Of a DNA stretch of 40,170 nt, positions 23,290 to 31,494 are shown piece by piece; position 1 is the first letter of the stretch, and each line of letters opens with the position of its first letter. Below the pieces are notes generated by a model. It saw nothing but the letters and a program-made list of their open reading frames with translations. It searched no databases and had not been told where the DNA came from. Position numbers and translations under genes: made by a program. The stretch spans positions 1 to 40,170 of the forward strand of contig SVSB01000027.1 in NCBI GenBank assembly GCA_015064505.1, written 5' to 3'. This stretch comes from Oscillospiraceae bacterium (GTDB lineage Bacteria; Bacillota; Clostridia; Oscillospirales; CAG-272).

Positions 23290-25140
23290 TTACTTACGTC
23301 TGAGCGCAAAGGGCATCTCGGTCATACGGAGGCGGGAGCAGCCGTAGGGGTAAAATACCTTTTCCTCGGCGTCGCCTATCGCCTTGGGGGAGGAGGGCTT
23401 TGCGGCGGGAACGCGCTCGTAGCCCTCGCAAAGCTCCCAGTTGATGGGGGAAAGCTTTGCCTTAAGCACTACTGCGGGATTCTTTTCGGAGAAGGGAACG
23501 TCCTTGTCAATGCCTCTGAACTCGCAAACGAGGGGTGCGTTCTCAAAGCCGTAGCGCCATTCGCCCTTGCCCGCGATCTCGTAATCGCAGTAGGGGAACT
23601 TGCGCTCAACGCCTCTCTGGTCCACCCATTCCTTCATGGTCTTATCGTACTCGCGGGGCAGGGAGAATACCAGGCATCCCATCTGTGCGCAGTAGAGTCC
23701 TGCAGGGGTGCGTACTATCTTTGCCTCAAGCTCGTACTCAATATGCACGGTTTCCGTGCCCTTCCAGGTCTTTTCAATGGTAAGGAAGCCGTCCTTTGCT
23801 CTTGCCGCCTTGCCGTTTACGGTAAGGTGCTTTGCATAGGAGGGAACGCGGATAATGAGCTTGGTCTTTACGGGTTCCGCGGCGGTAACGGTGTAATCAA
23901 ATACGGGACGGAAGGGGAAGTCGGTTGCAAGGCTTACTTCAAATGCCTTGCCGTCTATCTGCGTCTTAACGCTTCCGGGAACGGTAACGGCGCTGACTAT
24001 TCCGTCCTCTGCCTTCATAAAGGAAGCAAGCATCAGCTTGGGCCAGCCCTGAGGCTGGTTTGCGGTGCAGCATCCGAAGTGGGGCATAAGACCGAAGATG
24101 TGCGCCTGCTTGCCAACGGTGCGGAAGATGGGCTTGCCGGGGAAGGTGGTGCAGTCTATCTGGTTGCTCATCTGCACGTACTGGTGGGTCCACATATCTT
24201 CACTGGTGGTGGCGGGAAGTGCGTTGAAGCTTACCTTCTCAAGAATATCAAGCCATTTGGTATTTCCGGTGTAAGCGAAGAGGTGCTCACAGCTGAACAT
24301 CTCCTCAACCACTGCGCAAAGCTCCGTGCCCTGAATGGGGGAAAGACCCGCAAGACACTCGTCACCCGTAAAGAGGGCAACGGGAGTGCCGTTATACTTG
24401 TAAAGATGGTCGTAAAGCTTTTCGGGGATTCCCGTGTAATCCTCGCCAAGGAGCTCGTGGCTTACAGCCTCGTACTTCAGCGCCATCATAATATTAACGA
24501 TGTGCGTTTCCTGTGTCCACTTGTTAAGGGGAGTGATCCAGCGGTCGGTAAGAGAATCCCATTTGGTTCCCTGGTCGCGGATCATCACGGCAAGCTCCTT
24601 TATCCACGCTTCGCCGTACTTTTTGTTAAGGAGATCAAGGGCGATGAACGCCTCAAACCAACGGCGCATACCCCACTTGGCAAGAACGATCTTACCCTCC
24701 TTCATATAGCCGTAGCAATTCTTCATTGCGCGGTAGAGCACGTCGGGTATTCTCTCATCACCCGTGCAATCGTAATATACGGTAAGAGTTTTGGAGAGAA
24801 GGAACAGAGCCCAGATGTCGTATTCAAAGCGCTGATCCTCGGTGCAGGGGCATATCCAGCCGTCCTCGCACTGTCTTTCAATAATGGCGTCAACGTACTT
24901 CTTGGCACGCGCCTTCATATCGTCGGAATCAAGAAGGTAAGCAAGGGGAATAAAGCCGTCAAGCCAGTAGGGAACTCTCTCCCATCCCTCGCAGGTGCCG
25001 CCGATCCACGCACTCTCGCGCACGTCGGGCCACATTTTGTCCAGATTACCGGACTGTCCGTCTGCCTCGATCTGAAGCTGACGAAGCATCCAGCCCGCAG
25101 GTCTTATTTCCTTTGCCGTGAAAAGCTCGTATTTTCTCAT
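23290..25140 (-). CDS. GH127/DUF1680-type glycoside hydrolase (beta-L-arabinofuranosidase family)
   Basis: A 616-residue protein of the DUF1680 superfamily, which includes GH127 beta-L-arabinofuranosidases. The N-terminal (alpha/alpha) barrel shows WIGGTCEGWERVPYWLDG and YDCTGDERIP. The cysteine/zinc active-site elements are in place: GTELCAVVEEMF supplies the E-x-C and HFGCCTANQPQGW supplies the Cys-Cys pair. The C-terminal third is beta-rich (KLIIRVPSYAKHLTVNG). It has no signal peptide, so it works in the cytoplasm on imported oligosaccharides. The ATG has GAGG upstream. It is divergent from an AraC regulator that probably controls it. GH146 or a related family is possible; substrate arabinose is inferred from family only. 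Confidence 0.85.
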   Translation of the reverse strand: MRKYELFTAKEIRPAGWMLRQLQIEADGQSGNLDKMWPDVRESAWIGGTCEGWERVPYWLDGFIPLAYLLDSDDMKARAKKYVDAIIERQCEDGWICPCTEDQRFEYDIWALFLLSKTLTVYYDCTGDERIPDVLYRAMKNCYGYMKEGKIVLAKWGMRRWFEAFIALDLLNKKYGEAWIKELAVMIRDQGTKWDSLTDRWITPLNKWTQETHIVNIMMALKYEAVSHELLGEDYTGIPEKLYDHLYKYNGTPVALFTGDECLAGLSPIQGTELCAVVEEMFSCEHLFAYTGNTKWLDILEKVSFNALPATTSEDMWTHQYVQMSNQIDCTTFPGKPIFRTVGKQAHIFGLMPHFGCCTANQPQGWPKLMLASFMKAEDGIVSAVTVPGSVKTQIDGKAFEVSLATDFPFRPVFDYTVTAAEPVKTKLIIRVPSYAKHLTVNGKAARAKDGFLTIEKTWKGTETVHIEYELEAKIVRTPAGLYCAQMGCLVFSLPREYDKTMKEWVDQRGVERKFPYCDYEIAGKGEWRYGFENAPLVCEFRGIDKDVPFSEKNPAVVLKAKLSPINWELCEGYERVPAAKPSSPKAIGDAEEKVFYPYGCSRLRMTEMPFALRRK

Positions 25141-25175
25141 AGCATCCTCACTTTATGTAAAATTCGCAATGATGT

Positions 25176-25204
25176 TTGACATTACAGTTACATTATAGTA
25201 TAAT
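25176..25204 (+). promoter_or_regulatory. Promoter of the AraC-type regulator gene
   Basis: TTGACA (25176-25181), 17-base spacer, TATAAT (25199-25204). In the same AT-rich intergenic space a minus-strand TATAAT (25192-25197) could serve the glycosidase gene but has no good -35, as expected for an activator-dependent promoter. Confidence 0.8.
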
Positions 25205-25255
25205 TATTTTGAATTTTAAATACCTAATATGCGCAAAAACAGGAGAAATTCCGAT

Positions 25256-25993
25256 ATGGGATATTTGAACGGCGGTTTGTTTGAGTGTTCGGGCGAATGG
25301 ATACACCCCGAAAGACGTATAGAAAGCAACGAGATAATATTCGTTCAGCGGGGAAAGGTGTGCATTGAAGAGGACGGAATAAGCTACGAGCTGGAGAAAA
25401 ACGATATTATAGCCCTGGAGAAGGGCAAGAGGCACTTTGGAACGAGAAAAACGGAGGACGTGGCTTTTTATTGGTTCCATTTTTCCGACGATATACCCGC
25501 CAAGGTAATACGCGGTGCCGCCTCCCAGATATCGGTGCTGATCCGTCAGCTCTTTCATTACGAAAACAGTCCTCAATATCCCCGCCGCACTCTGGATCTG
25601 ATGCTGGAGCTGATACTTACGGAGATCGCCGTCTCCGCCGCGGAGTCAAGCCCCAGCGCCCTTGCGGAGCAGATATGCGAGTGGGTGCGTATAAATTCCA
25701 ACCGTAAGATAACCGTGGGAGAAATATCGGAGAAATATAAATATAATTCCGATTATTTAAGCCGCCTTATCAAGCAGAACAAGGGTGTAACGCTGGAAAA
25801 ATATATAATCAAGCAACGCCTTGATTACGCAAAAAAGATGCTCCTTTCAACGGAAAACAATATAAGCGAGGTAGCCGCCCTCTGCGGCTTTGAAAGCTAT
25901 CAGCTGTTTTTGAAGTTTTTTGAATATCACGAAAAAATGTCTCCGTCGGCGTATAGGAAGTTATATTATGGGATTCATATGAACAGCCATTGA
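25256..25993 (+). CDS. AraC-family transcriptional regulator
   Basis: A 245-residue regulator. The N-terminal half is a cupin-like sensing domain (IIFVQRGKVCIEEDG, YELEKNDIIALEKGKRHFG, VAFYWFHF). The C-terminal ~100 residues hold two helix-turn-helix units: KITVGEISEKYKYNSDYLSRLIKQ and NISEVAALCGFESYQLFLKFF, then the conserved MSPSAYRKL. I chose the ATG at 25256 because AGGAG lies 10 bases upstream; an ATG at 25229 has no SD. It is divergent from the GH127-type gene, so it probably activates it in response to a sugar. It ends at a long repeat cluster. Confidence 0.88.
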   Translation: MGYLNGGLFECSGEWIHPERRIESNEIIFVQRGKVCIEEDGISYELEKNDIIALEKGKRHFGTRKTEDVAFYWFHFSDDIPAKVIRGAASQISVLIRQLFHYENSPQYPRRTLDLMLELILTEIAVSAAESSPSALAEQICEWVRINSNRKITVGEISEKYKYNSDYLSRLIKQNKGVTLEKYIIKQRLDYAKKMLLSTENNISEVAALCGFESYQLFLKFFEYHEKMSPSAYRKLYYGIHMNSH

Positions 25994-26006
25994 TCTGCCT
26001 TGAAAA

Positions 26007-26440
26007 TTCTTCCGTATACTTCGGAAAGTTCGTCACACTTGACTTCGGCGTATGAAAATACGCCGTCATCCAATCGTATCTCGCGCAAGCGAGATAGACG
26101 CGACCGAAGGGAGCCGACCGCTTGCGGTCGATGATCAAGCGTAACTCCTTTCCTCGTCTACGAAACAATTTTACGGCGGCAGACCGCTGTTGCAAGTTCT
26201 CCGTATACTTCGGAAGGTGCGACGGACTCCACCTCGCCGTACGTAAGTACGCCTTCGATGTAACGTATCTCGCGCAAGCGAGATAGACGCGACCGAAGGG
26301 TTTTCAGCATCGCCAAGGCGATGGCGCTTCGCGCGCTCACCCCTTCGGGGTTCGATTAGCCGACCGCTTGCGGTCGATGATCAAGCGTAACTCCTTTCCT
26401 CGTCTACGAAACAATTTTACGGCGGCAGACCGCTGTTGAA
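26007..26440 (+). repeat. Tandem duplication of a ~190-bp hairpin-rich repeat
   Basis: Two copies follow each other: A about 26007-26192 and B about 26200-26438. Both start CCGTATACTTCGGAA and end with an identical ~80-bp block containing CGACCGCTTGCGGTCG and CCTCGTCTACGAAACAA. Hairpins in A: GGCGTAT/GAAA/ATACGCC (26047-26064), TATCTCGC/GCAA/GCGAGATA (26077-26096) and CGACCG/CTTG/CGGTCG (26115-26130). Copy B replaces the first by CGTAC/GTAA/GTACG (26238-26251) and carries a 58-bp insert (26301-26358) with further hairpins. The whole stretch 25994-26542 contains no gene I can support. Confidence 0.85.
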
Positions 26441-26499
26441 AAAATACAGCATATTTCTGAATTTTAAAAAATGCCTTTGGCAGATATCTCCGTAGGGGA

Positions 26500-26520
26500 G
26501 GGCCTTGGTCCTCCCGAAAA
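26500..26520. repeat. GTAGGGGAGGG..CCTCCC palindrome
   Basis: A GGGGAGG / CCTCCC palindrome, almost the same as the one opening the cluster at about 15987. It ends about 23 bases before the ybaK start and may overlap its promoter. Confidence 0.6.
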
Positions 26521-26542
26521 TATATTATGAAAAGGACACACC

Positions 26543-27019
26543 ATGGGAAAAAAAGAAGAAAAAACAAACGTAATGCGTATTCTGGACGCTCTTAAGGCGG
26601 AATACGAATATTTCACCTACGATAACGGGCAGATGAGCGCGGGGGAGATCGCCCGCTGTATAGGCGTTGACCCCGAGGCGCTTTATAAGACTCTTGTCTG
26701 CGTTGGCAAAAGCGGACAGAACTACGTTTTTATGGTAAGGAGCGAGGGGGAGCTTGATCTTAAAAAGGCGGCGCGTGCCGCAGGGGAAAAATCCATGGAG
26801 ATGATCCCCCAGAAGGCTCTTTTGCCGCTGACGGGGTATATCCACGGCGGTTGCTCACCCATTGGCATGAAAAAGCAGTTTCCCACATTTATAGACGAGA
26901 TAGCCGAGCTGCACGAAAAGATCTGCTTTTCGGGCGGCAAGGTAGGGCATCAGGTGCGCACAACTCTTGAGAATCTCCGCAAGGCTGTTCCCGTAACGAG
27001 CGCGGATATTGCTAAATAA
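26543..27019 (+). CDS. ybaK: YbaK/EbsC-type Cys-tRNA(Pro) deacylase
   Basis: A 158-residue protein of the YbaK family, which removes Cys mischarged on tRNA-Pro. The family pattern is present: KTLVCVGKSG with the conserved Lys, YVFMVRSEGELDLKKAA, the GYIHGGCSPIGMKK loop and FIDEIAELHEKICFSGGKVGHQV. Length fits YbaK (about 155-160). AAGGA lies upstream of the ATG. It is 12 bp before a Gfo/Idh/MocA oxidoreductase gene, so it opens an otherwise sugar-related operon, which may be only a transcriptional accident. Confidence 0.92.
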   Translation: MGKKEEKTNVMRILDALKAEYEYFTYDNGQMSAGEIARCIGVDPEALYKTLVCVGKSGQNYVFMVRSEGELDLKKAARAAGEKSMEMIPQKALLPLTGYIHGGCSPIGMKKQFPTFIDEIAELHEKICFSGGKVGHQVRTTLENLRKAVPVTSADIAK

Positions 27020-27031
27020 AAGGAGAATATT

Positions 27032-28321
27032 ATGGAAAACGAAGCAAAAAAGAAGGTCATACTTATCGGCGCAGGATTGCGCGGCAAGGCGTACACGGAC
27101 ATTATGGCAAAGGAGCACCCCGATACCTTTGAGGTGGTTGCCGTTGCCGAGCCCGTTAAGGACAGAAGGGATTATATTAAAAACAAGCACTCTCTCCCCG
27201 ATAATATGTGCTTTGAAAGCTGGGAGCCGCTGCTTTCTATGCCAAAGCTCGGAGACGTTGCAATAATCTCCACCCAGGACAGAGATCACTTTGCCCCCGC
27301 GATGGCTGCCATAGAAAAAGGGTATAATCTGCTTCTTGAAAAGCCCATTGCTCCAACTCCCGAGGAATGCGTGCAGGTGGCTGAAGCCGCCCGAAGAAAA
27401 GGCGTTTTCGTCATAGTCTGCCACGTTCTGCGCTTTACGGATTTCTTCATTGCCATAAAGCGCATCATTGATTCCGGCGAGATCGGCAGAGTTATGAACG
27501 TTCAGCATACCGAGGGCGTGGGTAACGTGCATCAGAGCCACAGCTTCGTTCGCGGCAACTGGGCAAAGACCGACGAGAGCGCAATGATGCTTCTTGCAAA
27601 GTCCTGCCACGATATGGACATCCTCGCGTGGCTTCTCGGCAAAAAGTGCAAAAAGGTGCAAAGCTTCGGCTCACTTAGCTACTTCAGGGAAGAAAACGCC
27701 CCCGAGGGCGCTCCCGAGCGCTGTATGGACGGTTGCCCCGTTGGTGATACCTGCCCCTATAATGCGGAAAAGCTCTATCTCAAGTCAAAGAGCAGATGGT
27801 TCCGTTGCGCGGCAACCAAGCTTATAGAGCCCACGGATGCGGATGTGGAGGAAAGCCTGCGCAAAACCGATTACGGCAGATGCGCGTTCCGTTGCAAGAA
27901 CGACGTGGTCGACCATCAGATCGTAAATATGGAATTTGAGGACGATATATGCGTTGCCTTTACCATGAGTGCCTTCAACAGAGGCGGCAGAGTGCTCCGC
28001 ATAATGGGCACCAAGGGCGAGATACAGGCAAAGATGGACGGCAAGGAGATATACGTTATAGATCTTGCAACGGGCGAAAAGCGCTTGTACGATATTTACT
28101 CGGATAGTGGTGAAAGCATCGTGGGAGGCCACGGCGGCGGTGATAACGGCATTATCCGCGCTCTTGCGGATCTGCTTCACGGCAAGCGCTGGGATTCTAT
28201 TTGTGATATAGGTGAGTCCGCACATAATCACATTATCGCTTTTGCGGCGGAAAGCTCCCGTCTTGCGGGCGGTGAGCTTGTGGACGTGGAGGAATACGCC
28301 TCCGCATACGAGGGAAAGTAA
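27032..28321 (+). CDS. Gfo/Idh/MocA-family oxidoreductase with Cys-rich insert
   Basis: A 429-residue NAD(P)-dependent dehydrogenase-type protein. The Rossmann motif is VILIGAGLRGKAY at the start, EKPIAPTPEE carries the catalytic-Lys EKP motif, and NKVMN-type beta strands follow. The C-terminal dimerisation domain holds an unusual cysteine cluster: ERCMDGCPVGDTCPY (about residues 228-243), WFRCAATKL (about 258-266) and GRCAFRCKND. Such a set could bind a metal or Fe-S centre. SD AAGGAG precedes the ATG. The next gene, a kinase-like protein, begins directly after its stop, so both likely act on one sugar or inositol-like compound. Substrate unknown. Confidence 0.85.
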   Translation: MENEAKKKVILIGAGLRGKAYTDIMAKEHPDTFEVVAVAEPVKDRRDYIKNKHSLPDNMCFESWEPLLSMPKLGDVAIISTQDRDHFAPAMAAIEKGYNLLLEKPIAPTPEECVQVAEAARRKGVFVIVCHVLRFTDFFIAIKRIIDSGEIGRVMNVQHTEGVGNVHQSHSFVRGNWAKTDESAMMLLAKSCHDMDILAWLLGKKCKKVQSFGSLSYFREENAPEGAPERCMDGCPVGDTCPYNAEKLYLKSKSRWFRCAATKLIEPTDADVEESLRKTDYGRCAFRCKNDVVDHQIVNMEFEDDICVAFTMSAFNRGGRVLRIMGTKGEIQAKMDGKEIYVIDLATGEKRLYDIYSDSGESIVGGHGGGDNGIIRALADLLHGKRWDSICDIGESAHNHIIAFAAESSRLAGGELVDVEEYASAYEGK

Positions 28322-29377
28322 ATGACCCGCGCAGAAGAAGTCCTTTCAAGCTATTCCCACGTTGGCAGCATAACGGAATGCCGCCCCTTCGGTAACGGCC
28401 ATATAAATTCCACCTTTGCCGTAACTGCCGAGAGCGGAAGATATATTCTGCAAAAAATAAATTCTGCCGTGTTTCCCCGTCCCGACTACGTAATGGAAAA
28501 TCTCGTGGCGGTGACGGAGCATATCCGCAAAAAGGCGGCGGAGGAGAAAAAGGATCCGTGCCGCGCCACCCTTACCGTGGTGAATACCGACGGCGGCGCA
28601 GCTTTTGTGCGCTTTGGTGACGAATATTGGCGGCTTTGCCTTCTGATAGAGAATACGGAAGCCCGCGAAAAGCTTGAAAGCGCGGAGGATATGTATATCT
28701 GCGCCCGCGCGTTCGGCAGATTTTTGCGGGAGCTTGGAGATCTGCCCGCCGAAAACCTGCACGAGACCATAGAGAATTTTCATAACACCCCCCTGCGCTT
28801 TGCTTCCCTTGAGAGGGCGGCAAAGGCAGACCCCTGCGGCAGAGCGGCTTCGGTAAAGGCGGAGCTTGAGTTTGCCGCCGCCCGAAAAGATTTTGCCGAG
28901 ACCCTTGAAAAGGCGCGTAGGGAAGGAGCCCTTCCCCTGCGCGTGACCCATAACGATACCAAGCTCAATAATATTCTCTTTGATACCCTCACGGGAGAGC
29001 TCGTTGCCGTAATAGATCTTGATACGGTAATGCCCGGTTATTCGGTTAACGACTTCGGCGATCTTATCAGATACGGCGCAACCACTGCCCCGGAGGACGA
29101 GGAGGATCTTTCGACGGTGAGCTTTGATAAGGAGCTGTACGGCGCGGCGGAAAAAGGCTTTATCGATGGCGCCGCGGGAGCTCTTACGGAGGCGGAGATC
29201 GCTCTCCTGCCCGTTGGAGCCATGATGATGACCCTTGAATGCGGCGTGCGCTTCCTTACGGACTATCTGGAAGGGGATAAATACTTCAAGATAAGCAGAC
29301 CCGACCACAACCTCGTTCGTTGCCGCAATCAGTTTGCCCTGCTTGCGGATATGGAGAGAAAGCTAAATATCTTTTGA
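28322..29377 (+). CDS. Phosphotransferase-family kinase, NahK-like
   Basis: A 351-residue APH-fold kinase. The N-terminal lobe has FGNGHINSTFAV and YILQKINSAVF with the ATP-binding Lys. The catalytic loop is VTHNDTKLNNILFD and the metal-binding Asp lies in VAVIDLDTVMPG. These resemble N-acetylhexosamine 1-kinase (NahK/LnpB, about 360 residues), more than antibiotic kinases. It starts on the base after the Gfo/Idh/MocA stop codon and is last in the ybaK-gfo-kinase operon. A role in phosphorylating a scavenged hexosamine is likely but not proven; homoserine or choline kinase-like activity is a less likely alternative. Confidence 0.8.
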   Translation: MTRAEEVLSSYSHVGSITECRPFGNGHINSTFAVTAESGRYILQKINSAVFPRPDYVMENLVAVTEHIRKKAAEEKKDPCRATLTVVNTDGGAAFVRFGDEYWRLCLLIENTEAREKLESAEDMYICARAFGRFLRELGDLPAENLHETIENFHNTPLRFASLERAAKADPCGRAASVKAELEFAAARKDFAETLEKARREGALPLRVTHNDTKLNNILFDTLTGELVAVIDLDTVMPGYSVNDFGDLIRYGATTAPEDEEDLSTVSFDKELYGAAEKGFIDGAAGALTEAEIALLPVGAMMMTLECGVRFLTDYLEGDKYFKISRPDHNLVRCRNQFALLADMERKLNIF

Positions 29378-29380
29378 CGT

Positions 29381-29424
29381 AAAAAATGGTGTAAAGAAAC
29401 TGCAGTTTCTTTACACCATTTTTT
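29381..29424. terminator. Bidirectional terminator between convergent operons
   Basis: A 20-bp perfect stem (AAAAAATGGTGTAAAGAAAC and its complement) around TGCA, with A-runs and T-runs that serve both strands. It ends the NahK-like gene (plus) and the transglutaminase gene (minus). Its GTGTAAAGAAAC core is the same as in the terminator at 23249-23281. Confidence 0.9.
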
Positions 29425-29433
29425 CGTTACGTG

Positions 29434-31494
29434 CTATTCTATCGCGCAAACCCAGCGAAGCAACAGTCTTTTGTACAGCGGCATTTCGTTTATCTTGGAG
29501 ATGAGCTCCGTGCGGAATGCTTCAAATTCCGCAAGCTCCTGCTCCGATACGGTGTGTTGGCTGAATTTTGCCTTCAAGGCGATGGCCTCAAGGCCGTGGG
29601 GGATGGTGATTCCCGCCATCCTTGCCGAAAGCTCGCACTGTCTGAAGCGGGCAAGGGCGGTCTCGTTGGGCGTTTTTTTGTTCCAACGTTTGCGCTTTGC
29701 CCGTATGCGGATGCTTGCCTGTATCGGCACGAGGAAAACGAAGAGTGCCGCCCGGAACAGCCTTTTGATGGACTCGGGTATTCGGAAAGCCTTTTGAGGC
29801 TCCTTTTCTCCCCCGTTATCTCCAACGTCCGTTTCCGTATCGGGTGCCTCGGTGTTCTCGCCGTCGTTTGAGGTATCGTCGGGTATTTGCGGTGGCTCGG
29901 TTATTATGGGCGGAGCCTCCGTTTCGGGCGGCTCCGTTTCGGGCGGCTCGGGCTGCGGCGGATCATCGTCGGGGGTAAAGGTCCATTCAAGGGCATCCGC
30001 AGGCGTTGCCTCAAGCACGCGCCACACGCGTGCGCGGGAGTCGTAATACTCCGCCCAGGCGTGAGCGCGGTGATTGTCAACGGTCACTTCCTGTCCCGCT
30101 ATGCACTTCACGTAATAGCCTTCCACGTATCGCGCAGATATGCCTGCGGCGCGCAGCAGCACGGTTGCGGCGGAGGCGTAATGGGCACAATAGCCCGTTT
30201 CGCTTTCGTAAAGGAACCATTTGGCAAAATCGTCGCCTCTATTGCCCATCGTGGGGGTGGAAAGATCGTAAACCGCGCTGTTCCTTACGTAATTTTTTAT
30301 ACTTTCTGCTTTCTCGGAGGTGGACATATCCGGATCGGTTATCTCTGCAATAAGAGCGCTTGCCCACTCCCGGGTTGCGTCGGGAAGCTCCCTGTTGGCG
30401 GCAACGTATCCGTTCAAGCCCACGGGCTTGCTCGTTACGGTAAGCTTATATTCCTTTTGACCGTTTGCGTTGTGCAAAAAGCCGTCCGTAAGATAGAGTA
30501 TTTTGCTTGGATAATAAGGGAAAAACAAAGTATCGGACGCGCGGTTTACGGTTACGGTCACCGTGCCCACGGCGGACGATCCCTTGTTAAAAACGTCTCT
30601 TCTTCCTTTGGAGGAGGTCCAGGAGATACCGTCGTAGGTATCGTAGCTTCGTCCGCGCAGATACAGGGGGCCGTCGAAGTCGGAAGATACGCGCATAACG
30701 GTGTATGTATAACCGCTTCCGGAGCTGAGATAGCGCAGATCAACGGTTTGGGAAGGAGAAGTTCCCGGGAGCTTGTCTCCCACGGAGGATTCTATTCTGT
30801 CAAAAACTCCGGTTACCTTTTCTCGCAGCTCCTCTGCGCGGAAAGCGTAGTCCTTCACGGGGTTGAGCCAGAAGAGCAGCGCCAAAGCCGCGGCCGCGGC
30901 GGCACCCGTGCGCAGAGCAAGGGGGAAAAAGCCCGCCGGATCCTTTCTTCTTGCGTGGTTGGTTATAAGCAGTACGGTTATGCCCGCCAAGGTCATAGAA
31001 ACGTATAACGCATCGGGCTGAAAGGACTTTACGGGCAGTAACGAAGCAAGGGGAAACAGTGCGGCGGCAATAGCCGTCCACAGGCGTTTTCCGCGGCAGA
31101 TGCAGAAGCTTACCGCGGCGGCGGTAAGAAACGCAACGCTCAACAGCACCAGCTCGTATTCGTCGGTCATCTTATGACCAAGAATACTCGCGCCGTATGA
31201 CTTGTAGTAGCCAAAGGACAGATTGCGGAGAAAAGAGCTGAACTGGTCGATTGCGTCAGTACTGCTATACAGCCAATATCCCCCTCCCGCCGAAAGCAAA
31301 AGCACGGCGCACCAACCGAATCTGAAGTAAAACAGCAGGGCGCAAAGGGCGGAGAACGCGGCGCATATCGGAATCAGCCCACCGACGGCCTCCCCAAGCT
31401 CAAGCCCCGTAACGAACTGTCCTACGGCACTTACGGAAAACGAAAAAGCAAGCAACGCGCCCATAAGGCATTGCAGGATATGGCTACGCTTCAT
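29434..31494 (-). CDS. Membrane-anchored transglutaminase-like protein
   Basis: A 686-residue protein of the TgpA type. About six membrane helices fill residues 1-215. An extracytoplasmic region follows, with GPLYLRGRSYDTYDGISW. The transglutaminase core has catalytic Cys in ETGYCAHYASAA and catalytic His in NHRAHAWAEYY; the usual Asp position is occupied by Glu (RVLEATP). A Pro/Glu/Thr-rich linker (PPETEPPETEAPP) then leads to one more membrane helix and a cytoplasmic DUF4129-like tail. The ATG at 31494 has GGGAGG upstream; the gene overlaps the DUF58 stop by 11 bp. With MoxR and DUF58 it forms a conserved three-gene set of unknown exact role, probably at the envelope. Confidence 0.88.
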   Translation of the reverse strand: MKRSHILQCLMGALLAFSFSVSAVGQFVTGLELGEAVGGLIPICAAFSALCALLFYFRFGWCAVLLLSAGGGYWLYSSTDAIDQFSSFLRNLSFGYYKSYGASILGHKMTDEYELVLLSVAFLTAAAVSFCICRGKRLWTAIAAALFPLASLLPVKSFQPDALYVSMTLAGITVLLITNHARRKDPAGFFPLALRTGAAAAAALALLFWLNPVKDYAFRAEELREKVTGVFDRIESSVGDKLPGTSPSQTVDLRYLSSGSGYTYTVMRVSSDFDGPLYLRGRSYDTYDGISWTSSKGRRDVFNKGSSAVGTVTVTVNRASDTLFFPYYPSKILYLTDGFLHNANGQKEYKLTVTSKPVGLNGYVAANRELPDATREWASALIAEITDPDMSTSEKAESIKNYVRNSAVYDLSTPTMGNRGDDFAKWFLYESETGYCAHYASAATVLLRAAGISARYVEGYYVKCIAGQEVTVDNHRAHAWAEYYDSRARVWRVLEATPADALEWTFTPDDDPPQPEPPETEPPETEAPPIITEPPQIPDDTSNDGENTEAPDTETDVGDNGGEKEPQKAFRIPESIKRLFRAALFVFLVPIQASIRIRAKRKRWNKKTPNETALARFRQCELSARMAGITIPHGLEAIALKAKFSQHTVSEQELAEFEAFRTELISKINEMPLYKRLLLRWVCAIE

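Noticed and set aside
26158-26567. Similar minus-strand frames in the 26-kb repeats sharing RRRGKELRLIIDRKRSA
   Set aside because: The similarity comes from the tandem DNA repeat; no SD, and hairpins explain the sequence.
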